Shown: positions 17,615 to 26,067 of the stretch, in pieces | Numbering within the stretch: the first letter of the stretch is position 1 | Layout of the letters: the number at the start of each line of letters is the position of its first letter | The notes under the pieces: model-generated | The model's input: the letters and a program-made list of their open reading frames with translations, nothing else | Database searches by the model: none | Told to the model about the DNA's origin: nothing | Assembly (NCBI GenBank): GCA_030448265.1 | Contig: JAUJNG010000006.1 | Span: 70,967 to 134,966 of the forward strand | From: Abditibacterium sp. | GTDB lineage: Bacteria; Armatimonadota; Abditibacteriia; Abditibacteriales; Abditibacteriaceae | Direction of reading: 5' to 3' | DNA length: 64,000 nucleotides | Made by a program: the position numbers and the translations under genes

Positions 17615-19618
17615 CTATCGAATTCCTTCCTGGCTCCAGCGATTCCAGATTTGGTTTTGCCCCAGACCGGTGACGGCGCGAAAGGCGGTTTCGGGCGGCA
17701 CGTCGCGCCCGATTTGACGCAGAATTTCCAAAACCGCTTTTTTGCCCCACTCCTGCACCATGAAATCGACGATGGAATTGGCCTGAGAGTAAGCCAGAAA
17801 AGCGCGTTCGCCGTCCACGTTCCACGCCGTCATTTCGCGCATCGAAAGCAGCGTTCCGGCTCTGGCGGCGCGGCGCACGCGCGCGATGTAGCCTTCGTAG
17901 CCGCCCTCGACCGAAGTGGCGATGCCCTCGTTGAACCACACCGGCACCAGACGGCCCTTGGCGAGTTGGCGCACCGCGACGTGGCCGTATTCGTGGGCGA
18001 CGGTGCTGAAAATCGCTTTGGTGTCGCGCGGGTCGGTGAAAGTGTTGATTTCTTCGCCCAGAACGAGGGGCCCCAGGCCGGTCGAGACCAGTTTGGTGAG
18101 GGTGAGCGCCGCCACGAACTCCGAGCCGCCCTGCGCCGAAAACTGCGTGGTGTAGCGCGCGAATTCGCCTTGATTACGCCATAAAATGACTTCGGAATTG
18201 CCCATCGGAATCCCGAAACCGGCGTAAACGGTGTGCTGGGCTTCTTCGAGCGCCGCGAGCAGGGGAATCGCGGTTTTATCGCCAGGCCAGACGCGCACCG
18301 TGAACAGCGCCGAGCGCAGGATGTTGGAGGGTTTCACGCGCGCCAGGCGGCTGCGTTCGCGCCCGTGCTCGACCAGAAGCTGCACCCAGTCGGCGTCCTG
18401 ACGACGCACTGCGCCGCGTTTCATCAGGTCGCTCGCGACGCGCATCCAGGCGGCGGCGCGCTCTTCCTCGGCGAGGCGCGAGTATTCGAGGGCCAGTCGC
18501 AGCGCCACGATGACGCTGGGAGTCGCGCGCTGGCGGCGCTGCAAGGCGCTAATGACATCTTGAGGATGTTCGGGCGCCAGGCCGACGTTCTGTTCGCTTT
18601 CGATCTGGCGCTCGACGCGGTTTTGTGGATCGGCGGCGCGGTTGTTTTCGGCTTCTTTGAGCCTGGCGGCGCCCACGATGCCTGGCTGCAACAGCTCGGC
18701 TTTTTGCAATTCGTCGGCGGCTTCGTTCCACAGCCCGACGGCTCCCAGCGTCAACCCGAAATCGCGGTGCGAGGCCGCCGAGGTGTATTCACTTCCCGCG
18801 ATGCGTTCGCGCCACAGTGCGGCGGCGCTGTCGGCGGCGGGCGGGATGTGGCGCTCTTCTTCGAAGGCCGCGCCCACTCCGAACCAGCCGGCGGCGCCCT
18901 TTTGGAGCAAAAAATGAGCGTTGACGGCGCGACTGCGCGGCGCGGCGCTCATGCGCGCGAGCAAAAATTCGCGCGGTTTGGGCGCGCGGTTTTCTTCGCT
19001 CGCATCGGAAAGCTGACCGTCCCAGCGCTGGCGCCGCAAAGCGATCCAGCGCCCCCCGATGCGCGAAGCAATCACATCCAGCACGGCGGGCGTCTGATCG
19101 CCTCCCACGCTGTCCCATTCGCTCTCGACGGCCCCCGCCAGTTGCGCCAAAGCATCGGGAGGCGCCGCAAAACGAGTCGGCGTGAGCGCGAAACTGCCGT
19201 CGGCGTTGCGCGCCAGCCACAACTCCTGCGCGCCGCTGCTGAGCGTCGCGGGCGTCGCGCCCTGTCTCGAAAGCGCGAAAACCTGGCGCACCAGAGCGCC
19301 GCGTGGCGTCACGGCGAGATGAGTGATGCGCTCGCGCAAAGCGAGCGGCGCTTTATCGGCGGGAACGCTCGCGCCGAAAAAAGCGAGCGCGTTGGCATCA
19401 CGCGCCAGCGCGGCGCGTTCGAGGCGGTCGAGGGTGCCCTGGATGCTTTCCAACTCGCCAGGCGAAGCGTTGGAGACCAGAGCCGCGCCCACAACTTCCT
19501 GTCCCAGCGCGCGCTGCGGCGCAACGCTCAGAGCGAGGGCCAGACCTAAGGCCCAGACGATGAAAAACCGCGCGAACGTGTCGCGCGGTGAAAAATGGCG
19601 GTTGGCGGTTCGATTCAT
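17615..19618 (-). CDS. Secreted gluzincin metalloprotease-like protein (peptidase MA-like)
   Basis: The 667-aa protein begins at the ATG at 19618 (MNRTANRHF) with a clear signal peptide (FFIVWALGLALALSVAPQRALGQ, cleavage near residue 39). The long middle region is alpha-helical, possibly with TPR-like repeats around 300-420 (AEELQKAELL...). The C-terminal 130 residues hold the zinc site: HEYGH (His542, Glu543, His546) and, 18 residues on, NEGIA, whose Glu would be the third ligand. This layout is that of peptidase MA-like domains. It probably acts outside the cytoplasm on unknown protein or peptide substrates. Confidence 0.78.
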   Translation of the reverse strand: MNRTANRHFSPRDTFARFFIVWALGLALALSVAPQRALGQEVVGAALVSNASPGELESIQGTLDRLERAALARDANALAFFGASVPADKAPLALRERITHLAVTPRGALVRQVFALSRQGATPATLSSGAQELWLARNADGSFALTPTRFAAPPDALAQLAGAVESEWDSVGGDQTPAVLDVIASRIGGRWIALRRQRWDGQLSDASEENRAPKPREFLLARMSAAPRSRAVNAHFLLQKGAAGWFGVGAAFEEERHIPPAADSAAALWRERIAGSEYTSAASHRDFGLTLGAVGLWNEAADELQKAELLQPGIVGAARLKEAENNRAADPQNRVERQIESEQNVGLAPEHPQDVISALQRRQRATPSVIVALRLALEYSRLAEEERAAAWMRVASDLMKRGAVRRQDADWVQLLVEHGRERSRLARVKPSNILRSALFTVRVWPGDKTAIPLLAALEEAQHTVYAGFGIPMGNSEVILWRNQGEFARYTTQFSAQGGSEFVAALTLTKLVSTGLGPLVLGEEINTFTDPRDTKAIFSTVAHEYGHVAVRQLAKGRLVPVWFNEGIATSVEGGYEGYIARVRRAARAGTLLSMREMTAWNVDGERAFLAYSQANSIVDFMVQEWGKKAVLEILRQIGRDVPPETAFRAVTGLGQNQIWNRWSQEGIR

Positions 19619-19700
19619 CGGGGCAAGGGTGAAATTGGGGTGACGAGCGGCGAATTTGAGGAGTTCCACTGGGGGCGTTTGGTTGTCGGAGCGTTATTGT

Positions 19701-19815
19701 GCCAGGAGGCTAAAGCCTCGGCAACCAAACCAAGCCTGCCTTCGCAGGCTACACCTTCTATCTATAGGCCACGAAGGTGGCCTTGGTTTGGTTGCCGAGG
19801 CTTTAGCCTCCTGGC
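19701..19815. repeat. Cloverleaf-type inverted-repeat element
   Basis: Perfect outer arms of about 34 bases (19701-19734 and 19782-19815) enclose two hairpins: AGCCTGC-CTTC-GCAGGCT (19733-19750) and GGCCAC-GAAG-GTGGCC (19767-19782). The two tetraloops, CTTC and GAAG, are exact complements. Confidence 0.9.
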
Positions 19816-19818
19816 GCC

Positions 19819-21174
19819 CTACTTTTTCGTTTCCGGCTTGGTCTCCGTTTCACCCTTCTTGCGCCGTTTGTTGCGTCGCAGCCGCTTGCCGCGATGATAA
19901 GCCACGGTGCGCCGCGCGATAAAGCAACTATATTCCTCGCGCAGTCGCATCACCACTTCCTGATCGGTCAGCCCTGGATGCTGCGCGATGAGACGCGCCA
20001 CCACATCGGTTTTGCTCTGACACAGAAAAAGCAGCGGGATTTTGCCCCAGGGCGTTTCGATCATCTTGCCGCGAATCAGGCGCGACACCATTGAGGGATG
20101 CTCGCCCAGATCGCGCGCCAGAGCCGCCTGCGCGAGCGGTTTGAGCAACCGCGCGTCGCCCGTCGCCAGATACTCGCGCTGCGACTCGCACAAGGTCGTA
20201 ATCAGCCGCGAGAGCGCCGAAAGCCGTTGGTTGATGTAGCGGGCGCGCATCAGAAGGTCGCGCGCGTCCTGGGGCGAAGTCGCCTTGATTTCTTTGATGG
20301 CGCCTGGCTTGATGCGATAGCGCTGGGTGTAAATCGAATCGTGGTGAAATTGGATCGCCAGTTCGCCATCGAGGATTTGCACGAACGCGACCGGCTCGTC
20401 GTTGGTCAAAACGCCGCGTGAGGGGCCGGCTTTTTTGTCGGGCGTCTGTCCGGAATCCTCGTAGCTCTGCGCCAGATAAACGCGGTCGGCGCTTTCCAAA
20501 ATCTCCTCGGCCTCGCGCACGCTGCAACCGAAATGCTCGGCGAGTTCTTCGGCGCCCGTTTCGCCGCCCAACACCAAATCGAGAAATTCCTGCTCGGAAA
20601 CGTCGTATTTTTCGACGAAGCCGCGCGTGCTTTCAATAATTTCCGTCAAATCGACCAGGGCGCCGCCCGCCAGGGTTTCGTCGATGCCAGGGCGCCGCTC
20701 GTCGTCGCCGCCCGTGCCCACTGCGCCGCCGCGCGACAGCACGCCCGACAGATTTTGCGCGCCCGAAGCGTTGATGTAGCGCAAAAAACGCAGCGTTTCG
20801 CCAATCGGCGCGCCGTAGCGACCCGCGATGTCCTGGGCGCGTTCGGTCGCGTAGGGCGAGAGAAAATCTTTTTCCCAGCCGTCGTGGTTGGTGATGCCGT
20901 AGAAACCCAGAAAGTGCATCATCTGCTCGTCCATGAAGGTTTCGTATTTCTCGCGCGGAATTTTGCCGCGCAGGCGCACCTTGGAAATCATGCCGTCCGA
21001 CAGCAGTTTCTCAAACGCTGGATGGGTTTCGAGAGTGTCCACATAGGAACGAAATTCCCGCTCGCTTTGCGAGAGCAGCATGACGTATTCCGTCGGCGGG
21101 CGGCGCATCCGCAACGCCATATCTTCGCGCATATCGCCGCGCTGACCGGAGCGCATAGAAGGAGCTGTGGACAT
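19819..21174 (-). CDS. Divergent RNA polymerase sigma-54 (RpoN)-like factor
   Basis: This 451-aa protein has the C-terminal architecture of sigma-54. A core/DNA-binding segment LARDLGEHPSMVSRLIRGK (near 360) is followed by TPWGKIPLLF. Then comes a helix-turn-helix stretch (LTDQEVVMRLREEY) and an RpoN box reading ARRTVAYHR (420-428; the usual form is ARRTVAKYR). The N-terminal 50 residues include LSQSEREFRSYVDTLETHPAFEKLL, which could be a degenerate region I, without its Gln-rich character. The middle (about 60-330) does not resemble typical RpoN, and a basic tail follows the box. Sigma-54 needs AAA+ activators, and none is in the window. I use the ATG at 21174 (MSTAPSM). Confidence 0.7.
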   Translation of the reverse strand: MSTAPSMRSGQRGDMREDMALRMRRPPTEYVMLLSQSEREFRSYVDTLETHPAFEKLLSDGMISKVRLRGKIPREKYETFMDEQMMHFLGFYGITNHDGWEKDFLSPYATERAQDIAGRYGAPIGETLRFLRYINASGAQNLSGVLSRGGAVGTGGDDERRPGIDETLAGGALVDLTEIIESTRGFVEKYDVSEQEFLDLVLGGETGAEELAEHFGCSVREAEEILESADRVYLAQSYEDSGQTPDKKAGPSRGVLTNDEPVAFVQILDGELAIQFHHDSIYTQRYRIKPGAIKEIKATSPQDARDLLMRARYINQRLSALSRLITTLCESQREYLATGDARLLKPLAQAALARDLGEHPSMVSRLIRGKMIETPWGKIPLLFLCQSKTDVVARLIAQHPGLTDQEVVMRLREEYSCFIARRTVAYHRGKRLRRNKRRKKGETETKPETKK

Positions 21175-21343
21175 GAGATTAATTGCCTGTGTTGTTGAAT
21201 CGGGTTGGGAAATGGCACCCGCAACTTGAATTATAGCCCAACGACGAAAAAACGGCAGCGACGTTGCACTACAATCGGACAAATTCGACGGTTGGGCAGG
21301 GACAAGGCTTAAAATTGAGCGAAATCGAAGAGGGGAAAGCGCG

Positions 21344-21531
21344 GCTCTCTTGGCTCGACTGAAGTCGGCGCTGTCGGGCCTGCGGCCAACTTTGCGCCTT
21401 CGCGCAAAACACAGCAAACGACGTCAACAGGTCTACGGTCTCCTCTATCTCGTTGGCCACACTCTGTTTGCGCGAAGGCGCAAAGTTGGCCGCAGGCCCG
21501 ACAGCGCCGGCTTCAGTCGAGCCAAGAGAGC
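21344..21531. repeat. Large near-perfect inverted repeat (64-bp arms)
   Basis: The arms 21344-21408 and 21467-21531 are inverted copies with very few changes around a 58-base loop that shows no inner hairpins. The outer part contains GGCTCGACTGAAGTCGGCGC, shared with the element at 62481-62619. Confidence 0.93.
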
Positions 21532-21560
21532 TTTTCGGCCCAACCAGCCGTCTGTTTCGC

Positions 21561-22412
21561 TCACTCACTGGGAATTCGTTCCAGAAGACCCTCGCCAAAA
21601 GTTTGGTCGAGATGCAGCCTTTCCAGATGCACATAACCGATGTGGCAGCCGCAAGTCGCGTTGGGACAGAGGCGCGGCTGTAAAATGCGCTCCCAATCTT
21701 CGTCGTAGAGATTGCCCAGTGGGGTTTTGACGAAATGACAGCGCCGAATCGTGCCGTCTCCATCGACGGAAATCACGCTTTCTCCGGTGCGACACGCCTG
21801 GCCCGCGCTGGCGTGGCGCACGTTGTTGAGCGGGAAAAGCCGGTCGATTTGAGTCAGAAATTCGATTTCCTCGCCCGCGTAATAGCCCTCAATGCGTTTG
21901 AACGCATTGACCCACAGATAAACATCGCTCGGCAACGCGGCGCGCAACGCTTCGATGGCGCGGAAGTGTTCTTTCAAGCCAACGACGCCGACGCTGAAAC
22001 GCACGCCGCGCGAGCGCATTTGCGCCACGCGATTGAGAAATTCGTCGTGGGTGGTCTGGTCGGGGTGATAAGTGACCCACAAACCGAGGCGCGCTTTGTC
22101 GCACCCTTCCGCCCACTCGAAACGGCACGATCCGTTGGTTTGAATCGCCACTTTTCGCACACTTTGCGCGTTGGAGAGGCGCGCGAGAGCCTTCTGATAG
22201 CGCGAACGCACCAGCGCCTCGCCCCAGGGCGTGAAAAAGACGGAAATCTCGCGTCCCATCTGACCTTCGACCCAGGCCACGAACCGTTCCAGAGCGAACG
22301 CATCGGCGGCGTGCTGGGCGTCGCTTTCGACTCGTTTGGCGAAGGGGCAGTAGTCGCAGGCGTAGTTGCAGCTCGAAAGCGGCCCGCGATAGAGAATGGT
22401 GAGCGGTTTCAT
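21561..22412 (-). CDS. Radical SAM protein, STM4011 family
   Basis: This 283-aa enzyme is predicted to make 5'-deoxyadenosyl radicals. The 4Fe-4S motif is CNYACDYC (C15, C19, C22). A C-terminal Cys cluster (GQACRTGES...RRCHF...CPNATCGC) suggests a second, SPASM/twitch-type cluster. It is the last gene of a five-gene operon matching the Salmonella STM4015-STM4011 set, whose product is not known to me. Its ATG at 22412 overlaps the stop of the preceding gene by 4 bases (ATGA), so the two radical SAM enzymes are translationally coupled. The assignment is by resemblance and gene order. Confidence 0.82.
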   Translation of the reverse strand: MKPLTILYRGPLSSCNYACDYCPFAKRVESDAQHAADAFALERFVAWVEGQMGREISVFFTPWGEALVRSRYQKALARLSNAQSVRKVAIQTNGSCRFEWAEGCDKARLGLWVTYHPDQTTHDEFLNRVAQMRSRGVRFSVGVVGLKEHFRAIEALRAALPSDVYLWVNAFKRIEGYYAGEEIEFLTQIDRLFPLNNVRHASAGQACRTGESVISVDGDGTIRRCHFVKTPLGNLYDEDWERILQPRLCPNATCGCHIGYVHLERLHLDQTFGEGLLERIPSE

Positions 22413-23740
22413 CGCAGCGAAAATCCCTCCATTTGCTCGCGCACGCGCGCCGAAGCCAGCCAGGGGCCTAAAACATCCGACCATTCGAGTCCCTCGGGCG
22501 TGGGACGCAAAACTTCGCCGTCGTCGCGCGCCAGATCGAGCGCTTCGAGTTCGCCAAGCTGCGGGAAATCGTCGCGCGCCGAAGTGCCGAAATATCTTTC
22601 GTAAGCATGCCAGTTCAAACCGTCGATTTGCAGCAGCGACTGGATGAGATAGCGCCTTCGCTGTTCTTCGGCATCGAGTTCAAAGCCGTAATCGCAAAAG
22701 CGAAACGAAGGCTCGTCGCGGTCGAGATAATGGCCCAGAATAGCGCGCACGCCCTGCGCACCGACGGCATACTCGGTCGAGTAGTGCAGCGCCCGCGTGT
22801 AGGAGCGCGCTCCGGCGCCCAATCCGACCATGCCATCCTGCTGACAGCAATAATGCGGGCCGTTCATATCGGCAACGCCGGCGCGTTGAAACATTCGCAT
22901 TGAAATCTGGCGAAAACCGTTTTCGAGCAAATAATCGCGTCCGGCCCGATAAAGTTCGAGCTGCGAATTATCTGCTGCCGCGCCGCGCTTGCCCAGTCCG
23001 GTCAGGGGGCGCACATAAAGCGGATAAAGATAAATTTCATCCGGCGCGAAGTGCAGGGCTTCCCAAAGCGAGTGAAGCCAGCTTTCGCGCGTCTGTCCCG
23101 CCGTGCCGTAAATCAAATCGAGGTTGAAAATCGGAAAATTCGCCGCGCCGATGCGTTCCAGAGCGCCGCACAGTTCCTCGCTTTTCTGGGGACGGCCCAG
23201 CGCGCGAGTTTCGACTTCGATAAATGACTGCACGCCAATCGAAACCCGCGACACGCTGCGATTTTTCAGAATTTGCAACCGTTCGGGCGTCGCGGTGGCG
23301 GGCGAAGTCTCGACCGAACTCGGAATCTGCGCGGGATTCGCCCCGAAATAGCGCGCGGCGAGATCGAAGAGCCGCTCCAACGCGTGCGGCGAAAGAATGG
23401 TCGGTGTGCCGCCGCCAATCGCCATGCGCGCGAACTGGCCGTCGCCGATTTCGCTGGCGACAGCGCGCATCTGGCGTTCGAGCGCGTCCAAAAAGCGTTC
23501 GTGCGCCGCCGCGTCGCGCTCGATGTGCGTGAAGAGGTTGCAAAAGCCGCAGCGCATTTCGCAAAACGGGACGTGCAAATAGAGAAAGCGCGCCGCGTGT
23601 GGTTCATGTTTCCACACTTCGCGCAACGCGCGCGGCGCGAGCGGGCGATAAGCGGTTTTGTGCGGATAGGAATAAGCGTAGGAGGCGAAGGGCGTCGCGC
23701 TCAAAAGCGTTTGAAGCGGCGGGGATTCGAGGGTTGGCAT
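22409..23740 (-). CDS. Radical SAM protein, STM4012 family (HemN/HemW-like)
   Basis: This 443-aa protein has the coproporphyrinogen-oxidase-like radical SAM signature CEMRCGFC (C60, C64, C67) with YLHVPFC before it. GGGTPTIL (about 105-112), SVSRVSIGVQSF and NLDLIYGTAGQT are typical of HemN/HemW relatives, and a C-terminal winged-helix-like domain follows. HemW-like enzymes act in heme transfer and coproporphyrin oxidation, but in this operon the substrate is unknown. The ATG at 23740 (MPTLES) follows a duplicated leader at 23746-23840. It overlaps the next gene by 4 bases. Confidence 0.83.
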   Translation of the reverse strand: MPTLESPPLQTLLSATPFASYAYSYPHKTAYRPLAPRALREVWKHEPHAARFLYLHVPFCEMRCGFCNLFTHIERDAAAHERFLDALERQMRAVASEIGDGQFARMAIGGGTPTILSPHALERLFDLAARYFGANPAQIPSSVETSPATATPERLQILKNRSVSRVSIGVQSFIEVETRALGRPQKSEELCGALERIGAANFPIFNLDLIYGTAGQTRESWLHSLWEALHFAPDEIYLYPLYVRPLTGLGKRGAAADNSQLELYRAGRDYLLENGFRQISMRMFQRAGVADMNGPHYCCQQDGMVGLGAGARSYTRALHYSTEYAVGAQGVRAILGHYLDRDEPSFRFCDYGFELDAEEQRRRYLIQSLLQIDGLNWHAYERYFGTSARDDFPQLGELEALDLARDDGEVLRPTPEGLEWSDVLGPWLASARVREQMEGFSLR

Positions 23741-23745
23741 GGGGG

Positions 23746-23984
23746 ATTTGAATAGCAGCGAGGCGGTGTTTGACGCGACATACATTCTTTCAGCGTCGAA
23801 TTTTGTGGGTCATTTGAATAGCAGCAAATCGGTGTTTGACCCCTCCCCGACCCTCCCCACCAGTGGAGAGGGAGTCAGACTGGCATTTGCTCGTTTTTAC
23901 TCGAACTGTCAATAAAACGGAGCACGTTGACGCTCGACTCCCTCTCCACTGGTGGGGAGGGTCGGGGAGGGGTCGAACACCGAT
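23746..23984. repeat. Inverted repeat with flanking direct repeat, inside the STM4013-STM4012 junction
   Basis: The arms 23827-23876 and 23936-23984 (AATCGGTGTTTGACCCCTCC... and inverse) surround a loop of about 60 bases. Outside the left arm, 23746-23774 and 23812-23840 are direct copies (ATTTGAATAGCAGC...GGTGTTTGAC, about 26 of 29 identical). The inner arm (CTCCCTCTCCACTGGTGGGG) is shared with 35004-35144. Confidence 0.88.
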
Positions 23985-23995
23985 TCGCAGAGTCA

Positions 23996-24813
23996 CTAAC
24001 TCACGCGCGGCAAAACCAATTCCGCATAAGGCACGTTCCACACGCTGGGATGGCTCAGACGATGGCCCTGGAAACCGTCCTCGCCATAAGCTGTGCCGTG
24101 ATCGGCACACATCACCGCCAGAAGCGGCGCGCGGCGGCGCAGCGCCTCGAAAAGCGGCGCCAACTGCCATCGACATAAGAGAGCGCCTGCGCCATCGTCG
24201 CGGGCGTATCGCGCGTCGCGTGAGGCGTGAAAATGCAGTTGGGCTGGTGCAGCGCCGAAATATTGAGGAACAAAAACACCCGCCGCGAAAGTGGAATTTC
24301 GGCCAGAATTTGCTGGGCCAACTCGGCTTGATGGCGCGTCGAATGCGGCGATGTCACGCCCATTTCTTCGCTCCAATGGCTTTCGCGGAACAGGTTCGGC
24401 AAAACACTGCCGAGCGGCGTCTGCTTGTTGAAAAATCCCACGCCGCCGATGCAAATCGTGTGATAACCCTGTGATTCGAAGCCGCTCACGATGTCGGCGC
24501 TTTCGAAAACGGCGGTGGCCGCAGTCGTGGTTTCGCTGCCGCCAAAACGCGCCGCGAAGAGGCGCGGGTGAAGGCCAGGAACGGCGGGCGTGGGCAGAAA
24601 TCCGGCGAAAAAAGCGTGATGCGCGGCGTAGGTGAAACTGCCTGGCGAATGGCGCATCTGCCAGCCCTCGCGCGGCAGCAAACTCCCTAAAAAGGGCGTT
24701 TGGCCGCTCGCCCACGCTTCGCGCGCCACGTCGTAGCGCAGCGTATCGAGCGAAAGAAACAGCACGTCGTGAGTGCCAACGAGGGCGCGGGCGTTGAGAG
24801 GGGAATCGAGCAT
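23996..24813 (-). pseudogene. STM4013 family sulfatase-fold hydrolase, frameshifted
   Basis: The N-terminal part (24813 down to about 24160) reads MLDSPL..., with the alkaline-phosphatase-fold metal site LFLSLDTLRYDVA. It continues to MAQALSYVDG. The C-terminal part (QLAPLFEALRRRAPLLAVMC, ADHGTAYGEDGFQGHRLSHP) is in another frame and runs to the stop at 23996. One base missing near 24160-24172 would join them, giving about 270 aa. DHGTAYGEDG is the second metal-ligand block of the family. Either the gene is recently inactivated or the assembly has an indel. The flanking genes of the operon look intact. Confidence 0.75.
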
Positions 24814-24852
24814 CAGCAAAGCTTTAAAGGATTCTCAGTGGGAGTGCTTCCC

Positions 24853-24918
24853 TGGGAGCGCAGGAATCCTTGCCCGTTTGAAATTCATTCCATGCGGGCA
24901 AGGATGCCCGCGCTCCCA
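24853..24918. repeat. Inverted repeat (TGGGAGCGCAGG type) at the end of the STM4014-like gene
   Basis: The left arm 24853-24876 and right arm 24895-24918 are inverted copies with an 18-base loop. The right arm codes for the last residues (GSAGILAR) of the gene at 24885-26057, and the loop supplies its stop. Confidence 0.88.
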
Positions 24919-26057
24919 AAATACGCAACGGCGCGAATCTCGTCTTCGTAAGTGTCGCGGCCCTCGCAGCGTGCGTCGGGCAGCAAATCGCCCCAGGCGT
25001 TGAGTTCGATGATCGCGTGGCGGCGAAAATCGGGCGAAAAAACGAGGTCGGCGCCGCCCATCAAACTGTGCGGATACGCGCGCATCGCCGCTCCGCACGA
25101 CGCCACAATTTCGCCCCATTTCTCTTCTGTGAGGCGACTTTTCAAGGCTTCGAGCGGCGCGCGCTCGTTGCCGAGATGCAAATTCGTGAGCGGCCCGCGC
25201 GATAGCCGCACCTTACCCTGCCGCGCCTGTCCGTCAATGATGACCAAACGCACGTCGCAAACCCGCCCGCCCAGACTGGCTTTGGGCAGCCATCGCTCGA
25301 CGTGGACGCGCTCACGGCACAGAGCGTCGATTAAAACTTCGACTTCACGCCACGTTTGATAGCGGCGCACGCGGCGCGAGTTGTAAAGCCGAATTTCGCC
25401 GTTTTGCTCGACCATTTCGGTCGTCGTGGTCGCCAAAACGCGGCCTCGACTCATTTGGAGCGCCACCACGCCCGATGCGCTCGATCCGTGCGATAATTTC
25501 ACGAAAACGCGATTCCAGCCGCGCTCTTTCAGCACCGACAGCAGCGCTTCGAAGTTTTCGATCTCCGCTCCCAGCGCCGGAGCCACCGGCACGCCTGCCG
25601 CGAGCAAACGCGCGTGACAGGCGATTTTATCGCTCATTTCGAGGCAGTGGCGCGCGTCGTGCATCGCCCGATGCGGCGGCGCGGCGTCCAGTTCGCTTTG
25701 CAACTCCTCAAACAACGAGCGCAAACCCAGAAACCACTGCCGCGACGGATGCAAACGGCCTCGTTCCTCTTCCAATTGCAGCGCCGCTTCGCTCTCGATG
25801 CAGCGAAACCGATTCTCGCGTTGCGCTTCGCTCGCGCCGCGCGCGAGGAGCAAGCGTTCCACCTCGAAATCGCGCCCTGGCGATTCGATTCGCACCGTAT
25901 CGTCAGCGCGAAGAACCTGTGCGAGCCGCACTTCGCCCCGCAAAAGCGCGGCGTAAGGCACTACGACGGGCGGCGACAGCCCCAGCTTTTGCAGCGCGCA
26001 CTCGAACAACCGCAGGCGGCGGCAGTCGGGATTGGCGAGGACGACAAAACGCGCCAT
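24885..26057 (-). CDS. STM4014 family protein (ATP-grasp-like)
   Basis: This 390-aa protein is the second gene of the STM4015-4011-type operon. The middle and C-terminal parts look like an ATP-grasp fold: KIACHARLLAAGVPVAPALG (about 144), a Lys-containing strand RVFVKLSHGSSASGVVAL (about 183), VEVLIDALCRERVHVERWLPK, and a metal-binding end IIELNAWGDLLPD. ATP-grasp enzymes ligate an acyl phosphate to an amine or thiol, which fits peptide or small-molecule tailoring. The last 10 or so residues (YFGSAGILARME) come from the inverted repeat inserted at its 3' end, so the original C-terminus was probably lost. The next gene upstream is 10 bases away. Confidence 0.8.
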   Translation of the reverse strand: MARFVVLANPDCRRLRLFECALQKLGLSPPVVVPYAALLRGEVRLAQVLRADDTVRIESPGRDFEVERLLLARGASEAQRENRFRCIESEAALQLEEERGRLHPSRQWFLGLRSLFEELQSELDAAPPHRAMHDARHCLEMSDKIACHARLLAAGVPVAPALGAEIENFEALLSVLKERGWNRVFVKLSHGSSASGVVALQMSRGRVLATTTTEMVEQNGEIRLYNSRRVRRYQTWREVEVLIDALCRERVHVERWLPKASLGGRVCDVRLVIIDGQARQGKVRLSRGPLTNLHLGNERAPLEALKSRLTEEKWGEIVASCGAAMRAYPHSLMGGADLVFSPDFRRHAIIELNAWGDLLPDARCEGRDTYEDEIRAVAYFGSAGILARME

Positions 26058-26067
26058 GATGCGCCTT

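Noticed and set aside
21175-21343. Sigma-54 promoter (-24/-12) ahead of the sigma-54-like gene
   Set aside because: TGGCAC occurs at about 21212, but the spacing to a TTGC element is wrong, and the reverse strand gives no match either.
23996-24715. Second minus-strand ORF over the sulfatase as a separate gene
   Set aside because: Only its C-terminal part is meaningful, and that part completes the frameshifted hydrolase. The N-terminal part is shadow translation.
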